A stretch of DNA of 64,000 bases from an uncultured Butyricimonas sp. (GCA_944321845.1 CALUMT010000012.1:1-64000); one strand, 5' to 3'; shown: positions 52,270 through 62,006, counted from the stretch's first letter. Program-made: numbers and translations. The notes: generated from the sequence alone by a model not told the origin.

Positions 52270-53301
52270 TTAATTTCCCAGCAAAGCTTCTTTGATTTCT
52301 TCCGGTGTACAATAATTATTAATCGAGAATTTTCCGACCTCTTCCAGCAAGGTGAAATTTATACCGGCCTGTTCATTCTTCTTGTCGTGCATCATCAACT
52401 CCAACAAGGCGTCCACCTGAGATTCAAAAGAACGCACCGGGTAATATTGACACACGAAATCCCGGATCCGACCGTAACAGGAAGAAGGGAACCCTTTTTT
52501 CCTGACCGAGAGATAGAGTTCGGCCCGGATACCCAAGGCGACCGCCTCTCCATGCAGCAAGGGACAATCCGAGGACAGGGAAAGACTCTCGATGGCATGC
52601 CCGATCGTATGCCCGAAATTCAAGGCCTTACGCGCCCCTTTTTCCCGGGGATCCTGCCGCACGATACGCTCCTTCACGGACACGGAATCCCGGACCAGTC
52701 GCAAAAAATCGGCGGATTCCACCGGACCATTCACGTGGGCCATCACTCGCTCCAGATGCTCCTCATCGGACAATAAACCATGCTTCAGCATTTCGGCCAA
52801 ACCGGAAAGGAATTGTTCCCGGGGCAAAGATGACAAGAATCGGGGAGAGATAATCACCTGCTCCGGTTCAGCAAATACCCCGATTTCATTTTTCAACCCC
52901 CGGAAGTTAAATCCCGTTTTTCCCCCCACGGAAGCATCAACCTGAGCCAACAGGGTCGTGGGGATATTGATACAGCGCATACCCCGTTTAAAGGTAGCCG
53001 CCGCGAATCCCCCCATATCCGTCACTGTTCCCCCACCCACGCAGAGTAACACGGAAGAACGACGAGCCCCACGCCGGCTCAAAAGCGACCAAATACCAGC
53101 CACACTTTCCAGGGATTTATGCTCTTCTCCACAGTCCACGACCGCCATATTCAACGGTGTCCAATCCACGTTCTCCAACAATTTATCGCAAAAAACTACA
53201 GTATTCTTATCCGCCACGACAAACAATCGCTCTTGCCCAACATCTTGCAACAGCCCGGCAAGGGTTTTATCCACATCCGTTGTAAATACAATATTCTCCA
53301 T
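52270..53301 (-). CDS. aroB: 3-dehydroquinate synthase
   Basis: This 343-residue NAD-dependent enzyme of the shikimate pathway converts DAHP to 3-dehydroquinate. Family blocks: CGEEHKSLESVAGIWSLL, VGGGTVTDMGGFAAATFKRG (NAD site), IPTTLLAQVDASVGGKTGFN, and the metal ligands in GLAEMLKHGL, LNFGHTIGHAIE and LLHGEAVALGI. It is upstream of aroA by 7 bases, so two shikimate steps are co-expressed. Confidence 0.96.
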   Translation of the reverse strand: MENIVFTTDVDKTLAGLLQDVGQERLFVVADKNTVVFCDKLLENVDWTPLNMAVVDCGEEHKSLESVAGIWSLLSRRGARRSSVLLCVGGGTVTDMGGFAAATFKRGMRCINIPTTLLAQVDASVGGKTGFNFRGLKNEIGVFAEPEQVIISPRFLSSLPREQFLSGLAEMLKHGLLSDEEHLERVMAHVNGPVESADFLRLVRDSVSVKERIVRQDPREKGARKALNFGHTIGHAIESLSLSSDCPLLHGEAVALGIRAELYLSVRKKGFPSSCYGRIRDFVCQYYPVRSFESQVDALLELMMHDKKNEQAGINFTLLEEVGKFSINNYCTPEEIKEALLGN

Positions 53302-53411
53302 TATTCCCGTTTTACAAATACGAAATTACATTATTTTACGCACGAATCAAAACCGGATAAATTAAATGCACCAACAAGATTTTAATCCACCAACATTTCA
53401 AAAATCACCAA

Positions 53412-53446
53412 CAAAAAAAACTGCAACAAACCAAGGTTTGTTGCAG
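53412..53446 (-). terminator. Intrinsic terminator of gdhA
   Basis: CTGCAACAAAC (53421-53431) and GTTTGTTGCAG (53436-53446) form a perfect 11-bp stem with loop CAAG. On the minus strand it is followed by TTTTTTTTG. It lies 44 bases after the gdhA stop. Confidence 0.9.
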
Positions 53447-53489
53447 TCAAATTTAATATCTCTATCGAAACTATTTACAAGAAATAGAA

Positions 53490-54833
53490 TTAGATGATAC
53501 CTTGTTCCAACATTGCAGTAGCCACTTTCATGAAACCTGCGATGTTAGCACCCTTCACGTAGTCAATATGACCGTCAGCTTGTTTACCGTATTTAACGCA
53601 AGCTTCGTGGATAGAAGACATGATGAAGTGAAGTTTAGCATCAACTTCTTCAGCAGCCCAACCAAGGTGAGCAGCATTCTGAGTCATTTCAAGACCAGAG
53701 GTAGCAACACCACCAGCATTTACAGCCTTACCAGGAGCGAAGAGGATACCGGCAGATTGGAATGCGTGAATAGCTTCCGGGGTACAACCCATGTTGGAAA
53801 CCTCGCAGCAGCACCAAGTTCCGTTAGCCAACAATTCCTTAGCATCGTCACCGTTCAATTCATTCTGGAATGCACACGGAAGAGCGATGTCACATTTGAT
53901 AGACCATGCTTTTTTACCAGCGGTAAATTTAGCTTGAGCCGGGAACTTCTCAGCCATCATCTCAACACGGTTCTGGTTAGAAGAACGCATAACGAGCATA
54001 TAGTCGATCATCTCTTTGGTGATACCGTTAGGAATTTCACAAACTCCGTCAGGACCAGAGATAGCGATTACTTTAGCTCCAAGTTCGGTAGCCTTTAAAG
54101 CAGCACCCCAAGCAACATTACCGAAACCAGAAAGAGCTACAGTCTTACCCTTGATGTCTTTACCTGCAGTTTTCAAAACGTGTTGAGTGAAGTAAAGAGC
54201 ACCGAAACCGGTAGCTTCCGGACGAAGGATAGAACCTCCCCAAGTAGCACCCTTACCAGTCAATACTCCAGTATTGTACTCGCGAGCAAGTTTCTTGTAC
54301 ATTCCGTACATGTAACCGATTTCACGACCACCAACACCAACGTCACCAGCAGGAACATCCGTGTCAGGACCTATATTTTTCCACAATTCATACATGAAAG
54401 CCTGGCAGAAACGCATGATTTCAGCGTCTGATTTTCCAACTGGATCGAAGTCAGAACCACCTTTACCACCACCCATCGGAAGAGTAGTAAGAGCGTTTTT
54501 GAAAGTCTGCTCGAAACCTAAGAATTTCAACATGGAAAGGTTAACTGCCTTGTGGAAACGAAGACCTCCCTTGTACGGTCCGATAGCGCTATTGAATTGT
54601 ACGCGGTAACCCAAGTTCGTCTGAACTTCACCTTTATCATCAACCCAAACTACACGGAACGTGAAGATACGATCCGGTTCAACCATACGTTCAACGATTT
54701 TTGCTTTCTCGAATTCAGGGTGTTGGTTGTAAACTTCCTCGATTGATTCCAACACTTCGTGCACTGCTTGCAAGAATTCTTTTTCGCCTGGGTGTTTGGC
54801 CTCCAGGTCTGCCATTACTTTTGCTACATTCAT
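53490..54833 (-). CDS. gdhA: Glutamate dehydrogenase (NADP-type, hexameric)
   Basis: This 447-residue enzyme interconverts glutamate and 2-oxoglutarate plus ammonia. The substrate-binding region has VQFNSAIGPYKGGLRFH, the catalytic block PMGGGKGGSDFDP (Lys at about 125) and VPAGDVGVGGREIGYMYGMY. The nucleotide domain has the Rossmann motif LSGFGNVAWGA. The lack of an acidic residue at the end of strand 2 (AISGPDG) fits the NADP form. It is a main ammonium assimilation enzyme in Bacteroidales. A leader with the inverted repeat CGATTG-N6-CAATCG (54871-54888) precedes it. Confidence 0.96.
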   Translation of the reverse strand: MNVAKVMADLEAKHPGEKEFLQAVHEVLESIEEVYNQHPEFEKAKIVERMVEPDRIFTFRVVWVDDKGEVQTNLGYRVQFNSAIGPYKGGLRFHKAVNLSMLKFLGFEQTFKNALTTLPMGGGKGGSDFDPVGKSDAEIMRFCQAFMYELWKNIGPDTDVPAGDVGVGGREIGYMYGMYKKLAREYNTGVLTGKGATWGGSILRPEATGFGALYFTQHVLKTAGKDIKGKTVALSGFGNVAWGAALKATELGAKVIAISGPDGVCEIPNGITKEMIDYMLVMRSSNQNRVEMMAEKFPAQAKFTAGKKAWSIKCDIALPCAFQNELNGDDAKELLANGTWCCCEVSNMGCTPEAIHAFQSAGILFAPGKAVNAGGVATSGLEMTQNAAHLGWAAEEVDAKLHFIMSSIHEACVKYGKQADGHIDYVKGANIAGFMKVATAMLEQGII

Positions 54834-54900
54834 AATAAAATATTTAAAGTAAGTTCATTCGTCTATAAAACGATTGTTTTCTCAATCGTAATTAACAATG

Positions 54901-54932
54901 CAACATTACTGCTTTTTTCTAGTTCAAACAAA
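54901..54932 (-). promoter_or_regulatory. Probable gdhA promoter
   Basis: On the minus strand, TTTG (54929-54932), a 20-base spacer and TAATGTTG (54901-54908, seven of eight matches) precede the ATG at 54833 by about 70 bases. The leader holds a 6-bp inverted repeat at 54871-54888 that could be a control site. Confidence 0.45.
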
Positions 54933-55097
54933 TATTTTGATAAAAACTTTTTTTGTCAAAATAAAAGCCAATCACATAACAACCAAACACAACAAAACTC
55001 TACATTATTTTACATACAAATCAAAAACAAGGAAAATTAATAGGTTTTCTCGTCATAAATACGCAACTTTGAAGCTATTCTTCAAATCACCCCGCTC

Positions 55098-56210
55098 ATG
55101 AATCACGACAACGCCACACTGACACAAGTAGCTATCACGATAGCCCCCAGGTTAAATAACGCCTTATACGCACCGCTATTCCAGCAATGCGGAGGTATCG
55201 CCGGCTTCTTTGAAGAAAGCAACGAGAACATCAAACTCCTTTTCAAAGAATATCGCCTGACAAACATACAACCGGAACGGTCTACATGGCTACAACAGGC
55301 AGAAGAGGAATTAAAAAACATGGAAAAACACCATATCCAAATCTGCGGAATTGAAGACCCGCACTATCCCCGCCTGTTGAAACATTGTGCGGATGCTCCC
55401 CTCGCCCTTTTTTACAAGGGGACACTGGCACCTGACGAAACTAAAAATATCGCCATCGTGGGCACACGCAAGGCAACAGATTTGGGCAAAAAACGCATCG
55501 AAAGTATTCTCGGGCAATTAACAGAGATGGGATACCGCCCCAACATCATCAGCGGGCTCGCCTACGGGATTGACATCGCGGCCCATACCGCCAGCCTGCG
55601 CCATGGGCTTCGTACGCAAGCCGTGCTCGGTCACGGGCTGAACATGATTTACCCGGCACAACACAAGCATAGTGCGGAAAAAATAGTAGAACAAGGAGGC
55701 GTCTTGCTTTCCGAATTCCCGACCTGCGCCCCGGTTCATCCCTCGAACTTCCTGCAACGCAACCGTATCGTGGCAGGCATGAGCGAAGCGGTACTCGTGG
55801 CAGAATCCCCCGTGAAAGGCGGGGCCATGTCGACTGCCCGATTAGCACTATCCTATAACCGGGATGTGCTTGCCTTTCCCGGTCGCCCGGAGGATGCAAA
55901 TTACTCGGGATGCAACATGCTTATCAAACAAAACATAGCGGCTCTCGTGGAAAACGTTTCAGATATATTGAAAGCCGTAAACTGGGAACCGATCCAGACA
56001 GGCCCTCGTCAGACCACCATCGATTTCTTTTCCGCCTCGAATGACGAGGAGACTATCAAGCAAATCTTAACCGAAAAGGGGGAACAAAACATCGACCAAC
56101 TTTATCAACTCACCCGGATTCCGGTTCACAACTTGACGGCTTTGCTCTTGCAGCTGGAATTAAAGGGAATTATCGCTCAACTTCCCGGCAATTGTTACAC
56201 GATTATTTAA
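55098..56210 (+). CDS. dprA: DNA processing protein DprA
   Basis: This 370-residue protein has an N-terminal helical region (about 1-95), then the DprA Rossmann-like domain: IAIVGTRKATDLGKKRI, NIISGLAYGIDIAAH, TQAVLGHGLNMIYPAQH, LLSEFPTCAPVHPSNFLQRN and PVKGGAMSTARLAL, and FPGRPEDANYSGCNMLI. A winged-helix-like C-terminus (about 305-370) follows. DprA binds single-stranded DNA and loads RecA during natural transformation and other recombination. It stands alone here. It is present in many bacteria not known to be competent. Confidence 0.95.
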   Translation: MNHDNATLTQVAITIAPRLNNALYAPLFQQCGGIAGFFEESNENIKLLFKEYRLTNIQPERSTWLQQAEEELKNMEKHHIQICGIEDPHYPRLLKHCADAPLALFYKGTLAPDETKNIAIVGTRKATDLGKKRIESILGQLTEMGYRPNIISGLAYGIDIAAHTASLRHGLRTQAVLGHGLNMIYPAQHKHSAEKIVEQGGVLLSEFPTCAPVHPSNFLQRNRIVAGMSEAVLVAESPVKGGAMSTARLALSYNRDVLAFPGRPEDANYSGCNMLIKQNIAALVENVSDILKAVNWEPIQTGPRQTTIDFFSASNDEETIKQILTEKGEQNIDQLYQLTRIPVHNLTALLLQLELKGIIAQLPGNCYTII

Positions 56211-56260
56211 CGAGAGTTTGAATGGAGAGAAGGAGTAAAAAAAGGGTTATCTCCCCTATT

Positions 56261-56304
56261 CACCGCTTCATTGTCGCTTAATCACCGCTTCATTACCGCT
56301 CCAC
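56261..56304. repeat. Four imperfect 11-bp direct repeats downstream of dprA
   Basis: CACCGCTTCAT (56261-56271), TGTCGCTTAAT (56272-56282), CACCGCTTCAT (56283-56293) and TACCGCTCCAC (56294-56304) follow in register with an 11-bp period. They lie in the 231-base dprA-MATE intergenic region, about 100 bases before the promoter of the MATE gene. The period matches the array at 31261-31293. Confidence 0.65.
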
Positions 56305-56407
56305 GGATAGGTAATGAAGAAGTAAATAAATTTCCTCTGACATGAAAAATAGGGAGTCTTATCTTCCTATAAACGTCGAATAACACGAGAAATTTTCGAA
56401 ATCACTG

Positions 56408-56415
56408 TATTTTTG
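56408..56415 (+). promoter_or_regulatory. -7 box of the MATE exporter gene
   Basis: TATTTTTG matches TAnnTTTG exactly and lies 26 bases before the ATG at 56442. No clear -33 TTG is seen at 19-21 bases upstream. Confidence 0.5.
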
Positions 56416-56441
56416 CGCCCGGAAATCAAAATTTATACACC

Positions 56442-57809
56442 ATGAATCAACAAGAACAAGCCAAACAAGGCAGTGTCCGCATGGATATGCTACATGGCAG
56501 TTTACTAAATAAAATTCTATTATTCGCACTTCCCTTGGCGGCAAGCAGTATCCTGCAGCAATTGTTTAACTCGGTCGATATAGCCGTGGTAGGTAAATTT
56601 GCCAGCAGTCAGGCTTTGGCTGCCGTCGGGAGCAACAGTTCGGTCATCAGTTTGATGATCAATTTATTTGTCGGAATTTCTGTCGGGGCGAGTGTTGTTA
56701 TCGCGAACTATATCGGCCAACGTAATGAACGGGGAATCAAAAACGCGACACACACGGTTTCCGTCATTACCCTGGCCAGCGGGGGATTGCTCCTCGTGGT
56801 GGGTTTACTTATCGCCCGTCCCATACTGGAAATGATGGACACACCGGATGACGTCATTGAGCTGGCGGTACTTTACCTGCGGATTTATTTCCTGGGCATG
56901 CCGTTTTTCATGATTTACAATTTCGGGGCGGCCATTCTTCGAAGTATGGGCGACACGAAACGACCCCTGTACTGTCTTGTTGTTGCCGGGGTGATAAACA
57001 CGGCTCTCAACCTGTTCCTCGTTATCGTACTAAAAATGAGCGTGGCAGGAGTTGCTATCGGGACCGTTATTGCCAATATGGTCAGTGCTGGCATGATCGT
57101 TTATATTCTCCGCCACGAGAAAGGACCTTTCCGGTTAGAATACAAGGAAATCGGTGTTTCCCGTATCGAATTACGGAAAATGTTACAAATCGGGATTCCC
57201 GCGGGAATACAGGGTATGGTGTTCTCTATTGCCAATGTCTTTATCCAAGCTGCCATCAACCTGTACGGGTCCGATGCCATTGCCGGATCGGCCGCGGCAC
57301 TAAACTACGAGTACTATTGCTATTTCGTTGTCAGTGCCTTCAGTCAGGCAGCAGTAACCTTTATCAGCCAGAATTACGGTGCACGACAAATAGAACGATG
57401 CAAGAAGATATTCCGCCAAACCATGTTACTGAGTGTCATTGCCTGCGGATGCCTCAATCTATTCTTCGTATGGCAACGGAGATTCGCCATCAGTATATTC
57501 ACGTCCAGCCCGGACGTGTATCAATTTGCAGCCATCCGCATGGAAATTGTACTGCTGACACAAGCTCTAGCCTGTTCCTATGAAATAGCGGGAGCCGCCC
57601 TCCGGGGATTAGGCTACTCGATGTTACCGGCAATCCTGACCGTATTTGGGACTTGTGTACTACGTCTGTTCTGGGTTTACGTCATCTGCCCCATGATTCC
57701 CGGTTTCGACAATCTTATGCTCATTTACCCCATATCCTGGATTATCACGGGAGCCGCAGTACTCATTGCCTATTACATTATCCAACGGAAACTATTCCGT
57801 CCCATATAA
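56442..57809 (+). CDS. MATE-family multidrug/sodium antiporter
   Basis: This 455-residue protein has 12 hydrophobic segments in two halves of six. MATE blocks: LPLAASSILQQLFNSVDIAV near the start, VGSNSSVISLMINLFVGISV, MPFFMIYNFGAAILRSMGDT with KRPL (a hallmark), and in the second half GIPAGIQGMVFSIANVFIQ. The family exports drugs, dyes or metabolites in exchange for sodium or protons at the inner membrane. The substrate cannot be told. It has its own promoter and no apparent co-transcribed partner. Confidence 0.94.
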   Translation: MNQQEQAKQGSVRMDMLHGSLLNKILLFALPLAASSILQQLFNSVDIAVVGKFASSQALAAVGSNSSVISLMINLFVGISVGASVVIANYIGQRNERGIKNATHTVSVITLASGGLLLVVGLLIARPILEMMDTPDDVIELAVLYLRIYFLGMPFFMIYNFGAAILRSMGDTKRPLYCLVVAGVINTALNLFLVIVLKMSVAGVAIGTVIANMVSAGMIVYILRHEKGPFRLEYKEIGVSRIELRKMLQIGIPAGIQGMVFSIANVFIQAAINLYGSDAIAGSAAALNYEYYCYFVVSAFSQAAVTFISQNYGARQIERCKKIFRQTMLLSVIACGCLNLFFVWQRRFAISIFTSSPDVYQFAAIRMEIVLLTQALACSYEIAGAALRGLGYSMLPAILTVFGTCVLRLFWVYVICPMIPGFDNLMLIYPISWIITGAAVLIAYYIIQRKLFRPI

Positions 57810-57833
57810 AAAAAGATGCCCGGTTTCCCGGAC
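57808..57833 (-). terminator. Terminator of the locus 5 receptor-lipoprotein operon
   Basis: On the minus strand GTCCGG and CCGGGC form a 6-bp stem (one T-G wobble) closed by a GAAA tetraloop, followed by ATCTTTTTTTAT. It is 32 bases after the stop at 57865. Confidence 0.8.
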
Positions 57834-57864
57834 ACCTCACACAAACACAAGATAATGAAATGAT

Positions 57865-59133
57865 TTATTTCTTTGTCCAACCTGCAGTCCAATCTTCATC
57901 CGCTTCCACGGCTCCCTGATATTGGGCATTCGTGAAGAAAGAATCAGCAGATAAATCAGCCCCTCCGTCAACAGTCCCAACAACACTTCCTTCCGCAAAG
58001 GAGAACGTACTATTGATGGTATTGTGATTATCGGCTGCACCAAACAACGCGCTAGAATACAGACTTTCATTGCAAACAATATCCGTTGCCAACGTAATGT
58101 AGTTCAACACGGATTCGCCATCTACCAGGCTTTGTTCCGTTTCAGTTGTTTCGGTTGTCAAGCATTGTGGTTTACCAACAATAATAGCATTATAAATCTT
58201 AACCTGAGTACCGGCACGTAAACGAACACCACGCTTACTTCCCGTGGAACCGTTACCAATCAAGGTCACATTCGATAACGTCGGGCAAGAAACCGGAGTC
58301 GCTGCAAAATTACTGCTGAGGTTATCGGCTTCAATCAAACAATCGCCATTGGAATCCCCTTCACCGGAAGTACCTCTTTGATCAGCCACCAAGAATTGAG
58401 CCTTACCATTCCATCCTTCGGTCCAGTCAAAAGAATCATCCTCGTTATCCGTTGCAACCAAATACTTAACATTCACAGATCCACCGAAGAATTCAAAACC
58501 ATCATCGGCACCCTTGTAAGACTGCAAATATTCAACAGTAGTTCCATTACCTACACCATAGAAAGTTACTCCATTGGATTCCGTTTCCTCATCAAAAGCG
58601 TAACCCGTGTATTCCAAACGAATATAACGTAAAGTACCAGAGTTATCATCCTCTTTATTTCCACCGTAAGGAGCATTTCCAATCTCAGATTTCACACCAG
58701 TACCTTTATTGGAATGAGCGTAACCGCAAATGTGAATACCTCCCCAACCTTTCGGGTTTTTATCCTCGGCAGTCATCACGATGGGTTTATCAGCAGTACC
58801 TTGAGCATCGATCTTACCCCCCTGTTCAACAATGATATAGTCCACAGCATCATCCTTGATAGCCGTAATCGTAACCCCTTTCTCTATCTTCAACAAACCA
58901 CCATTCTTCACCGCATAACCACCAGAAAGCTTAAAAGAACGTCCCTCTTTCAACAACACTGTCTGCCCGTTGACAATATCGCCTTCCAGCGTTGCACCAT
59001 CCTCCAACACAATTTCCGTTGCATCATCGTCGTCGTCATCATTGTCGTCATCATCACTACTGCAAGCAGCCATCGACATACTCATGGATACAATTGCAGC
59101 CCACACCATACATTTTAAATAATTTCTCTTCAT
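57865..59133 (-). CDS. Asp-rich, beta-helix-like surface lipoprotein, partner of the locus 5 TonB receptor
   Basis: This 422-residue lipoprotein has a lipobox A-A-C followed by SSDDDDNDDDDDD. An acidic run right after the lipidated Cys resembles the lipoprotein export signal that places Bacteroidetes lipoproteins on the cell surface. The mature protein has repeated short strands (GGLLKIEKGVTITA, TVEYLQSYKGADDGFEFFGG, VNVKYLVATDNEDDSFDW), as expected of a right-handed beta-helix. I recall such proteins being mislabelled as multidrug transporters; nothing here supports transport. It lies 23 bases after the receptor gene. Function unknown; ligand capture at the surface is the best guess. Confidence 0.8.
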   Translation of the reverse strand: MKRNYLKCMVWAAIVSMSMSMAACSSDDDDNDDDDDDATEIVLEDGATLEGDIVNGQTVLLKEGRSFKLSGGYAVKNGGLLKIEKGVTITAIKDDAVDYIIVEQGGKIDAQGTADKPIVMTAEDKNPKGWGGIHICGYAHSNKGTGVKSEIGNAPYGGNKEDDNSGTLRYIRLEYTGYAFDEETESNGVTFYGVGNGTTVEYLQSYKGADDGFEFFGGSVNVKYLVATDNEDDSFDWTEGWNGKAQFLVADQRGTSGEGDSNGDCLIEADNLSSNFAATPVSCPTLSNVTLIGNGSTGSKRGVRLRAGTQVKIYNAIIVGKPQCLTTETTETEQSLVDGESVLNYITLATDIVCNESLYSSALFGAADNHNTINSTFSFAEGSVVGTVDGGADLSADSFFTNAQYQGAVEADEDWTAGWTKK

Positions 59134-59156
59134 AGTTTTTTGAATTAAAGTGTTTA

Positions 59157-61847
59157 TTAAAACTTATATGTTATTCCAATTTCTGCATTCATTCCCGGAC
59201 GGAAAGATTCCACATCCATTTTCTCATCCACTTCCGGCACATCCTGACGGAAACGGACTTTACTGTTCAACAAATCCTTCAACGAAAGTTTAGCCTCCCA
59301 ATGCCCCCCGAAAGAATAACTACCCACGAAATCCATCGTATGGAGAGGCAATTGCTTATTATCTCCCAAACCGTAAATTCCAACCGCATGTATACGGGGG
59401 CCCTGGAGATTATACATCAACGTCAGGATCAGTTGGTTTATTTCTTTAAAACGGGGAGTATAACTTATATCCGCATTCAACAGGTAAGGAGAAGCTCCTT
59501 GCAATGCCCGCTGACTATCGGTATAGATACCTCCTTCAGAGGTGAGTTTCACATCCGTATACATGTAAGAACCGTTAAATCCCACACGGAAATCCTTGAA
59601 CAACTCTTCCCTAACCTCAATTTCAACCCCCATGGCAATACCATTCTCGGCGTTCTGGAAAGTATGAACCGTAGAACCTCCTTCTGATTCCTGTACCCGT
59701 TCAATAGGATCCTGTAGACATTTAAAATACAAGGCCAGTGACAACATATCGCTATTCTTCTTATCGAAACGGTCAAAACGCAAATCCACATTCAGGTTAT
59801 ATCCGTTATTAATATTTTCATTACCACGAATTGCAGAACCTCCGTATGAAGCCCGATAGAGGAAAGGTGCCATTTCCACAAAAGCGGGGCGAGTCACCGT
59901 ACGGGAAAAAGCGAAACGCAAGGAATTCTGCTCGTCAAAAGTATATTTTAGGTTGATTGCCGGAAAGAAATCTCCTTTATCCAGCGTAGCCTGTTTCGCC
60001 GCACTTGCATCCGTGAAGTAATCCACGGTCTGTTTCACTTGCTCATAACGCACCCCCAAGTTCACCAGCAGACGAGACCAAGGAAAGAAGTTCACTTCAG
60101 CAAATCCGGCACAAGTAGCCATTTCGGCATTGTAGCATCCGCGTTTCTGGTAATTCCTATCAATAACTATCGAACCGTTAGCGACATTATCAAAATTCAG
60201 GTAATCCTCTTTATCATAAATATTATCCATTATCATATCAGCGAAAGCATCCATCTCATAATAAAAATTGACACTCATGAAATCTCTCGTTTTGCGCTTA
60301 TAGGTAATCCCTGCCCGGACATTATTCTCTTCGCCAAAATTATAGGTTAACTTAAGGTCTCCAACCAATTCATCTTCATCCAACTCACCAAAATAACGCA
60401 TCGTTTCCTGTTGATTAAGCAAGAACAAGGATAACTCCTTTGTTTCTTCGTCTTCACGGAACATCACCTGTCGACGATCCGGCTCATCGCTTGTCGTCAA
60501 TCCATAAGAGGCGGCCCAATTCAACTCCCAACGTTCTCCGAGACTATGACGAGCGAACATCTGATTATTCAACAGACTATAAGCCCGATATACACTATTA
60601 CTTCCCCTCAGATTTATACCCTCCGAGTCAAATCCCCAACGTTCCATAAACTCATCAACAGCATTACGGGCATAGAAAAGGGAATAATTAATATAATCCG
60701 CATTCTCAAAATTATAACTCAACCCTGCCAATCCAGCCAATTTCCACTTCGTGGTATAATTATCATAATTAAAACTATTCAACGTGGTACCCTGAGCTGT
60801 CAACTGCCGGACAAAAGCATCTTTCAAAATTTGACGGTCATTACTTATTCCACAAGATAGAAGAAGATTAAAACGTCCCAACGTCCGTCCCCAACCTACG
60901 CTTGCACTGAAATCCGGAAGCGATGTCTTCTTATCAATTGAAAATGAAGTTCCAAAAATATCTTTCTCCGTCACAACCCGTTCGAAATCAGACAAAGGCA
61001 TATCAAGATATGCATGATTTATTCCTCCCACGTGCAATAAAGAACCGTCATGATCACTGTAACGAAACGTGTTTCCCAACGTGTTAAATGCCCCACCTAA
61101 GGCAAGTCCCGCCTGAAAGAAATCGGTTCCTGTATTGGTTTTCGTACTAATATCAATATGAGCTCCAGCATAATCGGCAAACTGGCTTGCCTCGTAGACC
61201 TTACTTACCGTAATATTCTGCACGGTTGAAGAAGGAAATAAATCCAAAGGTATCAACTTGTTATCCGGATTGGGGGAAGCGATAGGCAATCCATTAAGCG
61301 TCGTGGTACTATAACGGTCTCCCAAGCCCCGAACGATCAACTGTCCTGCGCTAGCAATGGATATTCCCGTGATTTTTTTCACTCCTTCCTGCACATTGGA
61401 AACCCCCTTTATACTCATTTCTTTGGCACCAATATTTTCAATCGCAGTAATTGATTGCTGGCGTTCCATCTGCAATACCCGTTCGCTTTCCAATTTCTTA
61501 CGGGCTGTCACATCCACGTTCCCGAGGAGTTCTACGCTTTCCTCCAACTCAATATTCAAAACAGTTTCTTTGACAACATTCACTTGGTTTAAGGTCACAT
61601 CCTTATATCCCACGCAACGAATCAAAAAATCATATTTACCAGGAACTAATGCCAACATATAACGACCATCTATATCCGTAGCCGTTCCTTTAGAAGTTCC
61701 CACGACTTGAATCGTAGCTCCGATAATTGTCTCTCCGCTTTTCTTGTCTTTTATTACCCCAGTTATAGAAGCAGACTGGGCCAATACCGACAATGTCGTG
61801 ATCAACATCACGCCAATAAAAATCATACAGAATCTTAGTGTTTGCAT
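59157..61847 (-). CDS. TonB-dependent outer-membrane receptor without STN domain (locus 5)
   Basis: This 896-residue protein has a signal to about residue 23, then a CarboxypepD_reg domain (about 27-110, ITGVIKDKKSGETIIGATI) and a plug with QEGVKKITGISI, IVRGLGDRYSTTTLNGLPIA and LIPLDLFPSSTVQNITVSKV, then a 22-strand-size barrel ending ITYKF. It lacks the STN domain and the SusC-specific blocks, and there is no SusD, so it is a classic TonB receptor for a small ligand. The sigma-FecR pair upstream is separated by a terminator. A CACCTTTG (7 of 8 to TAnnTTTG) at 61874-61881 may be its own -7 box. Confidence 0.93.
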   Translation of the reverse strand: MQTLRFCMIFIGVMLITTLSVLAQSASITGVIKDKKSGETIIGATIQVVGTSKGTATDIDGRYMLALVPGKYDFLIRCVGYKDVTLNQVNVVKETVLNIELEESVELLGNVDVTARKKLESERVLQMERQQSITAIENIGAKEMSIKGVSNVQEGVKKITGISIASAGQLIVRGLGDRYSTTTLNGLPIASPNPDNKLIPLDLFPSSTVQNITVSKVYEASQFADYAGAHIDISTKTNTGTDFFQAGLALGGAFNTLGNTFRYSDHDGSLLHVGGINHAYLDMPLSDFERVVTEKDIFGTSFSIDKKTSLPDFSASVGWGRTLGRFNLLLSCGISNDRQILKDAFVRQLTAQGTTLNSFNYDNYTTKWKLAGLAGLSYNFENADYINYSLFYARNAVDEFMERWGFDSEGINLRGSNSVYRAYSLLNNQMFARHSLGERWELNWAASYGLTTSDEPDRRQVMFREDEETKELSLFLLNQQETMRYFGELDEDELVGDLKLTYNFGEENNVRAGITYKRKTRDFMSVNFYYEMDAFADMIMDNIYDKEDYLNFDNVANGSIVIDRNYQKRGCYNAEMATCAGFAEVNFFPWSRLLVNLGVRYEQVKQTVDYFTDASAAKQATLDKGDFFPAINLKYTFDEQNSLRFAFSRTVTRPAFVEMAPFLYRASYGGSAIRGNENINNGYNLNVDLRFDRFDKKNSDMLSLALYFKCLQDPIERVQESEGGSTVHTFQNAENGIAMGVEIEVREELFKDFRVGFNGSYMYTDVKLTSEGGIYTDSQRALQGASPYLLNADISYTPRFKEINQLILTLMYNLQGPRIHAVGIYGLGDNKQLPLHTMDFVGSYSFGGHWEAKLSLKDLLNSKVRFRQDVPEVDEKMDVESFRPGMNAEIGITYKF

Positions 61848-61971
61848 CGAATACTTGTTTTTAATTTCCGATGCAAAGGTGATATTTAGAAATAACAGGA
61901 TTGTGACAGCTATATTACAAGAATGTGAAGTTAGGTTACAATTATATTTCTTTACTTACACCCCATAAAAC

Positions 61972-62006
61972 AATAAAGCCGAATAGTTTCACTACTCAGC
62001 TTTATT
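61972..62006 (-). terminator. Terminator after the locus 5 fecR gene
   Basis: AATAAAGC (61972-61979) pairs with GCTTTATT (61999-62006), with an inner AGT/ACT stem, followed on the minus strand by GTTTTATGG. It separates fecR from the receptor gene. Confidence 0.8.
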
